NCBI GenBank assembly: GCA_015904045.1
Contig: JABMDG010000039.1
Location: 20,692 to 46,232 of the forward strand
DNA from: Nitrospira sp.
Lineage (GTDB): Bacteria > Nitrospirota > Nitrospiria > Nitrospirales > Nitrospiraceae
Length of the DNA: 25,541 nucleotides
Direction of reading: 5' to 3'
Part shown: piece by piece, positions 22,475 to 25,541 of the stretch
Position numbering within the stretch: the first letter of the stretch is position 1
How the letters are laid out: each line of letters begins with the position of its first letter
Notes under the pieces: generated by a model
What the model was told of the DNA's origin: nothing
The model's input: the letters and a program-made list of their open reading frames with translations, nothing else
Database searches by the model: none
Position numbers and translations under genes: made by a program

Positions 22475-23503
22475 CTACGGTGTTGTCTCTTGCTTGAAGC
22501 AACGATTCGGACAGGATTGGCGGGGAACTCTGATTTGGTAAGTGCCGTGCGGGAGCACGTCCTTCTTGAATTCAGGGTTGAGCATCTTGAGTTCAAGGAA
22601 ATAGGTTCCGAATTCCTCCGCGATGGAGGTCAGAGTCCGTTGCGACTCTTTTACATTCACCGTGATGGTTTCTGTCTCCAGCGGAATATACAGGTCTTTC
22701 TTGCTCAGACCCAAATACTTCTCCGGCTGGGAATAAATTTCTTTGGCCGCGATGATTCTCGGCACATAGCGCATGGTTTCGCGTGGGCCGTGCATTTTCC
22801 AATAGTCGGTGATCTTTTGCTCTTTGAGTAGTTTACGGACTCGTTCTTCGCCGGCGTTGTAGGACGCCATGGCCAGGAACCAATCGTTCTGTCGAAAGTC
22901 TTTCAGATATTGAAGATATTTCACGGCCGCTTCGGTCGACATTTCGAGGTTCCGGCGTTCATCACGGACTGAATCGCTCTTGAGCTGGTAGCGGCGACCG
23001 GTCGACGGGATGAATTGCCAGGGGCCTGAGGCTTTGGCTTTCGAGTACGCCGCCGAGATGCATTTGCTTTCGACGAGCAGCATGTATTTCAGGTCATCCG
23101 GCAGGCCGGCTTCGGCCAGTTGTTTCTCAGCCGGAGGGAAACAGCGTCCGGTCCGTTTTGCGAGGATGATGCTTTCGCCCTGATCTTCCAGGAATTGATA
23201 AAACTCGTACTCGATGCGTTCTCTGACCTGCCAGTTATCGAGCGGAACCGGCACTCCCGCGAAGGTAATTTTGTCCGGTAGCTTGAACGAGCTGAGGAAG
23301 AACCGCTCCCCTTCTCGCTTGATTTCCGGCAAGATCACCAAGCGGTCTTCCTGCTCAGCTTGTCCGTCCGGCGGCTCGGGAAGCACGAGGTCCTTGTCGT
23401 CCTCGGTTTGATCCGAAGGGTGGGCCGCCGAAACCATTGCGGGCCGCGCGAAACCGCTCAGCGTTATTGTGAGTGCAAGAGCAAGTACCTGTAATGCAAT
23501 CAT
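22475..23503 (-). CDS. Lytic transglycosylase, copy 2
   Basis: This is a 342-residue exported SLT/GH23 enzyme with the same residue numbering as copy 1: MLLVESKC with Glu145, ASGPWQFIPSTGRRYQLK, DERRNLEMSTEAAVKYL, MASYNAGEERVRKLL and the C-terminal LysM-like segment. The signal peptide (MIALQVLALALTITLSGFARPAMVSA) is quite different from copy 1, while the mature chain is nearly unchanged, the pattern expected from purifying selection. ATG 23503 has AGGAG 7 nt upstream. The neighbours mirror copy 1: glycerate kinase downstream and a divergent uracil-DNA glycosylase. Confidence 0.9.
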   Translation of the reverse strand: MIALQVLALALTITLSGFARPAMVSAAHPSDQTEDDKDLVLPEPPDGQAEQEDRLVILPEIKREGERFFLSSFKLPDKITFAGVPVPLDNWQVRERIEYEFYQFLEDQGESIILAKRTGRCFPPAEKQLAEAGLPDDLKYMLLVESKCISAAYSKAKASGPWQFIPSTGRRYQLKSDSVRDERRNLEMSTEAAVKYLQYLKDFRQNDWFLAMASYNAGEERVRKLLKEQKITDYWKMHGPRETMRYVPRIIAAKEIYSQPEKYLGLSKKDLYIPLETETITVNVKESQRTLTSIAEEFGTYFLELKMLNPEFKKDVLPHGTYQIRVPRQSCPNRCFKQETTP

Positions 23504-23528
23504 TCAGAGACTCCTGTTAGGCACATCA

Positions 23529-23537
23529 AGTATAGCA
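23529..23537 (-). promoter_or_regulatory. Extended -10 promoter of lytic transglycosylase copy 2
   Basis: The minus strand reads TGC-TATACT, close to the extended -10 consensus, 25 nt upstream of ATG 23503. It matches the position of TGC-TATGCT in copy 1. Confidence 0.5.
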
Positions 23538-23606
23538 AAGGGTGTGACGACCGCTCATGCTAGCAACAGACTCGGTAACCGGCAAGCGGAACGAACTTCT
23601 TGTTCA

Positions 23607-23615
23607 TGGTACACT
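23607..23615 (+). promoter_or_regulatory. Extended -10 for uracil-DNA glycosylase copy 2
   Basis: TGG-TACACT, identical to copy 1, with 10 nt before ATG 23626. A leader of at most a few nt is implied. The palindrome TGCTAGCA is also kept upstream (23558-23565). Confidence 0.5.
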
Positions 23616-23625
23616 ACCGGCCCCT

Positions 23626-24312
23626 ATGAAGACGCTGGTTATTCTGAACAGCGCGATTACTGATTGCACGGCTTGTACAAGGCTGGTGACCTACCGGCGC
23701 GTGATCGCAGAGACAAAACGGCGTCAGTTTATGGACTGGACCTATTGGGGACGCCCGGTTCCTGGTTTCGGCGACCCTCGCGCGCGGCTCTATGTGCTGG
23801 GACTTGCTCCAGCTGCTCACGGCGGGAATCGGACAGGACGAGTGTTTACAGGTGATCGAAGCGGGGATTGGCTGTACGAAGCACTGCATCGGCATGGGTT
23901 TGCCAATCAGGCGACCTCGACCCATCGAGACGATGGGTTGGCATTGACCGATTGCTACATCGGAGCCACCGTGCGCTGTGCTCCGCCAGGCAATAAACCT
24001 GCGCCGGATGAATTTGAACACTGTAGCCGGTTCCTGCTGGAGGAGTTGCGGCTTCTTAGGAAAGTCCGTGCGGTGGTGACCTTGGGAAAGATCGCTTTCG
24101 ACCACTATCTCAAAGCCTGCCGAGTCGAAGGGCGTGAGATCCCATCTCCCGCGCCCAAGTTTGGCCATGGCGTCATGTATCGCTTGCCGTGGGGGGTGAC
24201 GCTGCTCGGTTCGTATCACCCCAGTCAGCAGAATACGTTTACAGGGAAACTGACTCGCCCCATGTTTCACTCGGTGTTCCGCGAGGCTCAAATGGCCATC
24301 GGGCGTGCCTGA
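23626..24312 (+). CDS. Family-5 uracil-DNA glycosylase (UDGb), copy 2
   Basis: This is a 228-residue protein with the same features as copy 1: CTAC and two later cysteines for the Fe-S cluster, [19 protein letters not shown], and SYHPSQQNTFTGKLTRPMF. It ends at MAIGRA shortly after the last conserved helix and lacks the 41-residue extension of copy 1; this is probably the ancestral length. ATG 23626 is preferred over the in-frame ATG 23557 because of the conserved -10 between them. It is convergent with the transaldolase, with a 93-bp gap. Confidence 0.9.
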   Translation: MKTLVILNSAITDCTACTRLVTYRRVIAETKRRQFMDWTYWGRPVPGFGDPRARLYVLGLAPAAHGGNRTGRVFTGDRSGDWLYEALHRHGFANQATSTHRDDGLALTDCYIGATVRCAPPGNKPAPDEFEHCSRFLLEELRLLRKVRAVVTLGKIAFDHYLKACRVEGREIPSPAPKFGHGVMYRLPWGVTLLGSYHPSQQNTFTGKLTRPMFHSVFREAQMAIGRA

Positions 24313-24405
24313 GCTGGTCCGCACAGACGGGTTGTTCTGAAAACAGGGACAGGCAATGTTTCTGTCTTCCGATGAAGCGCAGAACATACACCCGTCCCGT
24401 TGCCG

Positions 24406-25053
24406 TTACTGTTGCCCCTTTGCCTTCCAGTCTTCGAGGAACTTCTTCAAGCCGGCATCGGTCAACGGGTGCTTGAAGAGCATCTGGAACACGCCATAGG
24501 GCATCGTGCAGATATGGCCGCCGGCCAACGCCGATTCCACCACATGCTGCGGATGGCGGACACTGGCGACTAATACCAAAGTTTTATAGTCGTAGTTCTT
24601 GTAGATCGTGACAATTTGGCGGATCAGCGCCATTCCATCCGAGCTCACATCGTCCAGGCGGCCAATGAACGGCGAGACACACCACGCTCCGGCCTTGGCG
24701 GCCACAAGAGCCTGTGTCGGTGAGAAGCAGAGCGTCACGTTCACGCGGATGCCTTCCGCCGAAAGTTTCTTCGTCGCCTTGATGCCTTCCGGAATCAGCG
24801 GGCACTTGACCACGATGTTTTTGTGAATCTTAGCCAGCTCCCTGCCTTCCTTCACCATGGCGTCCGCTTCCACGCTCACGACTTCGGCACTGATCGGGCC
24901 GTCCACGATCTTGCAAATCTCCTGGAGCATTTCTTTAAAGCTGCGGCCTTCCTTCACCACCAGCGAGGGGTTGGTGGTAACGCCGTCCAAGATGCCGAGA
25001 TTGGCGGCTTCATAAATTTCTTTCACATTGGCGGTGTCGAGAAAAAATTGCAT
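24406..25053 (-). CDS. tal: Transaldolase, short type, copy 2
   Basis: This is a 215-residue protein almost identical to copy 1, with Schiff-base Lys83 in [12 protein letters not shown]. Differences from copy 1 include K2Q, SF18-19NL, S-to-K in IKATKKLS, and [15 protein letters not shown] near the end. None touches the catalytic residues. ATG 25053 has AAAGGAG 6 nt upstream. The divergent lipoprotein gene and both promoters are arranged as in copy 1. Confidence 0.92.
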   Translation of the reverse strand: MQFFLDTANVKEIYEAANLGILDGVTTNPSLVVKEGRSFKEMLQEICKIVDGPISAEVVSVEADAMVKEGRELAKIHKNIVVKCPLIPEGIKATKKLSAEGIRVNVTLCFSPTQALVAAKAGAWCVSPFIGRLDDVSSDGMALIRQIVTIYKNYDYKTLVLVASVRHPQHVVESALAGGHICTMPYGVFQMLFKHPLTDAGLKKFLEDWKAKGQQ

Positions 25054-25114
25054 GTGCGGCTCCTTTCAAGTCAAGTTCACTGCGGTTTCATATGCAGGCA
25101 TGTCGTTATCGGTC

Positions 25115-25143
25115 ATTGTATGGAGAACTCAACCTCATCGCAA
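25115..25143 (-). promoter_or_regulatory. Promoter of transaldolase copy 2
   Basis: The minus strand has TTGCGA (25143-25138), 17 nt, TACAAT (25120-25115); the -10 is better than in copy 1. Spacing and leader layout are the same as copy 1. Confidence 0.55.
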
Positions 25144-25164
25144 TCTCTCCATTTGCCCACAGGT

Positions 25165-25193
25165 TTGACAGGCTTTCCTGCGGGGGATAAGAT
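25165..25193 (+). promoter_or_regulatory. Sigma-70 promoter of lipoprotein copy 2
   Basis: TTGACA, 17 nt, TAAGAT. The consensus -35 and spacing are kept from copy 1; the -10 differs in two bases. Confidence 0.7.
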
Positions 25194-25240
25194 TCGAGGG
25201 CATTCAATGTTAACAAGCATCATATCCCGGAGATAGCACC

Positions 25241-25541
25241 ATGCGACGATCTGTTTGGCTTTTGCTGCTCTGCTTCATCTTGACGGCCTGCGGAGGAGGC
25301 AACCCCTATCTTGAAGCGTCACTCAAACCGGCAGAGATGCAAGGAAAAGACAAGGCCTGGTTTGAGAAAAACTGGGGCACTCCGGACGGTAAAGCTCCTC
25401 GATTCTTCGGCGGCGAGAATTGGACCTACTATCGCATTGCCGGAGGAAAATCAGGCCCGCCATTCTTTAACTTCTCTCCCAATCAATGTCAGATTACGCT
25501 CAAGTTCGACAAGGAAGATAAGTTGTCGGACTACAACTACT
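25241..25541 (+). CDS. Small lipoprotein, copy 2, cut by the right edge
   Basis: The frame opens at ATG 25241 with signal MRRSVWLLLLCFILTAC (lipobox LTAC) and GGGNPYLEASLKPAEMQGKD, and is open to the last base. The mature part matches copy 1 almost residue for residue (KAWFEKNWGTPDGK, FFGGENWTYYRIAGGKSG, CQITLKFDKEDKLSDY). Only the last few codons are outside the window. CGGAG lies about 9 nt before the ATG. Confidence 0.82.
   Translation, partial: MRRSVWLLLLCFILTACGGGNPYLEASLKPAEMQGKDKAWFEKNWGTPDGKAPRFFGGENWTYYRIAGGKSGPPFFNFSPNQCQITLKFDKEDKLSDYNY

Larger units (their letters stand above)
21163..25541. repeat. Duplicated five-gene block, copy 2
   Basis: This is a second, diverged copy of the block at 11067-15394. 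Its left end is a sharp break inside the kinase 3' end; its right end is not reached. Divergence is gene-specific: transaldolase about 96% identical in protein, glycerate kinase roughly two-thirds by eye. Confidence 0.93.

Noticed and set aside
23614..24387. 257-codon minus-strand frame opposite uracil-DNA glycosylase copy 2
   Set aside because: The plus-strand frame carries all UDGb motifs; in copy 1 the matching antisense frame is much shorter (13456-13818), so it is not conserved.
11067..25541. Composite transposon or prophage as the cause of the block duplication
   Set aside because: No transposase, integrase, terminal repeats, tRNA or target-site duplication is visible at either copy; the breakpoint has only about 10 shared bases.

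Overview
The window is high-GC bacterial DNA, densely coded on both strands, and contains no RNA genes, CRISPR arrays or recognisable transposases. It holds an LL-diaminopimelate aminotransferase (dapL) plus a dapB-dapA-lysA cluster, family-5 uracil-DNA glycosylases, a short-type transaldolase and a PilZ protein with a zinc ribbon. This is compatible with a Nitrospira-like (Nitrospirota) genome. That placement is inference from gene content; no marker gene here proves it.

Layout. Positions 1-2175 (minus) carry four unrecognised genes, three of them linked by ATGA stop/start overlaps; the last runs off the left edge. Positions 2423-5878 (plus) carry a class-I glutamine amidotransferase, dapL, a palindromic intergenic repeat, folK and panC, the last two overlapping by 4 nt. 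Positions 5903-8221 (minus) carry rmuC, an all-alpha NTP pyrophosphohydrolase and a zinc-ribbon/PilZ protein. Positions 8386-13404 (minus) carry a lytic transglycosylase, a glycerate 2-kinase and a large phosphotransferase built like rifampin phosphotransferase or PEP synthase. A family-5 uracil-DNA glycosylase (plus), a transaldolase (minus) and a small lipoprotein (plus) follow. Two small cysteine-motif proteins lie at 15391-16004. Positions 16201-20886 (minus) form a lysine/arginine run read as argG(3' end)-argH-lptM-like-lysA-dapA-dapB.

The most striking feature is at about 21163-21173. The 3' 95 codons of argG are joined to a second, diverged copy of the block glycerate kinase, lytic transglycosylase, uracil-DNA glycosylase, transaldolase, lipoprotein, which continues to the right edge. 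Copy 1 occupies about 11067-15394 and copy 2 about 21163-25541. The join removes both the 5' part of argG and the last residues of the second glycerate kinase. It looks young, because neither broken reading frame has decayed, while the two block copies look old, at a between-species level of divergence. This fits a chimeric assembly join between two related genomes, or a recent rearrangement next to an old paralogous block, better than a simple recent tandem duplication.

Functionally, dapA, dapB, dapL and lysA make lysine and cell-wall diaminopimelate by the aminotransferase route; dapF is not in the window. ArgG and ArgH close arginine synthesis, and FolK and PanC supply folate and pantothenate. 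Comparing the two block copies also acts as a phylogenetic footprint: it supports promoters for the transaldolase, the lipoprotein, the transglycosylase and the glycosylase.
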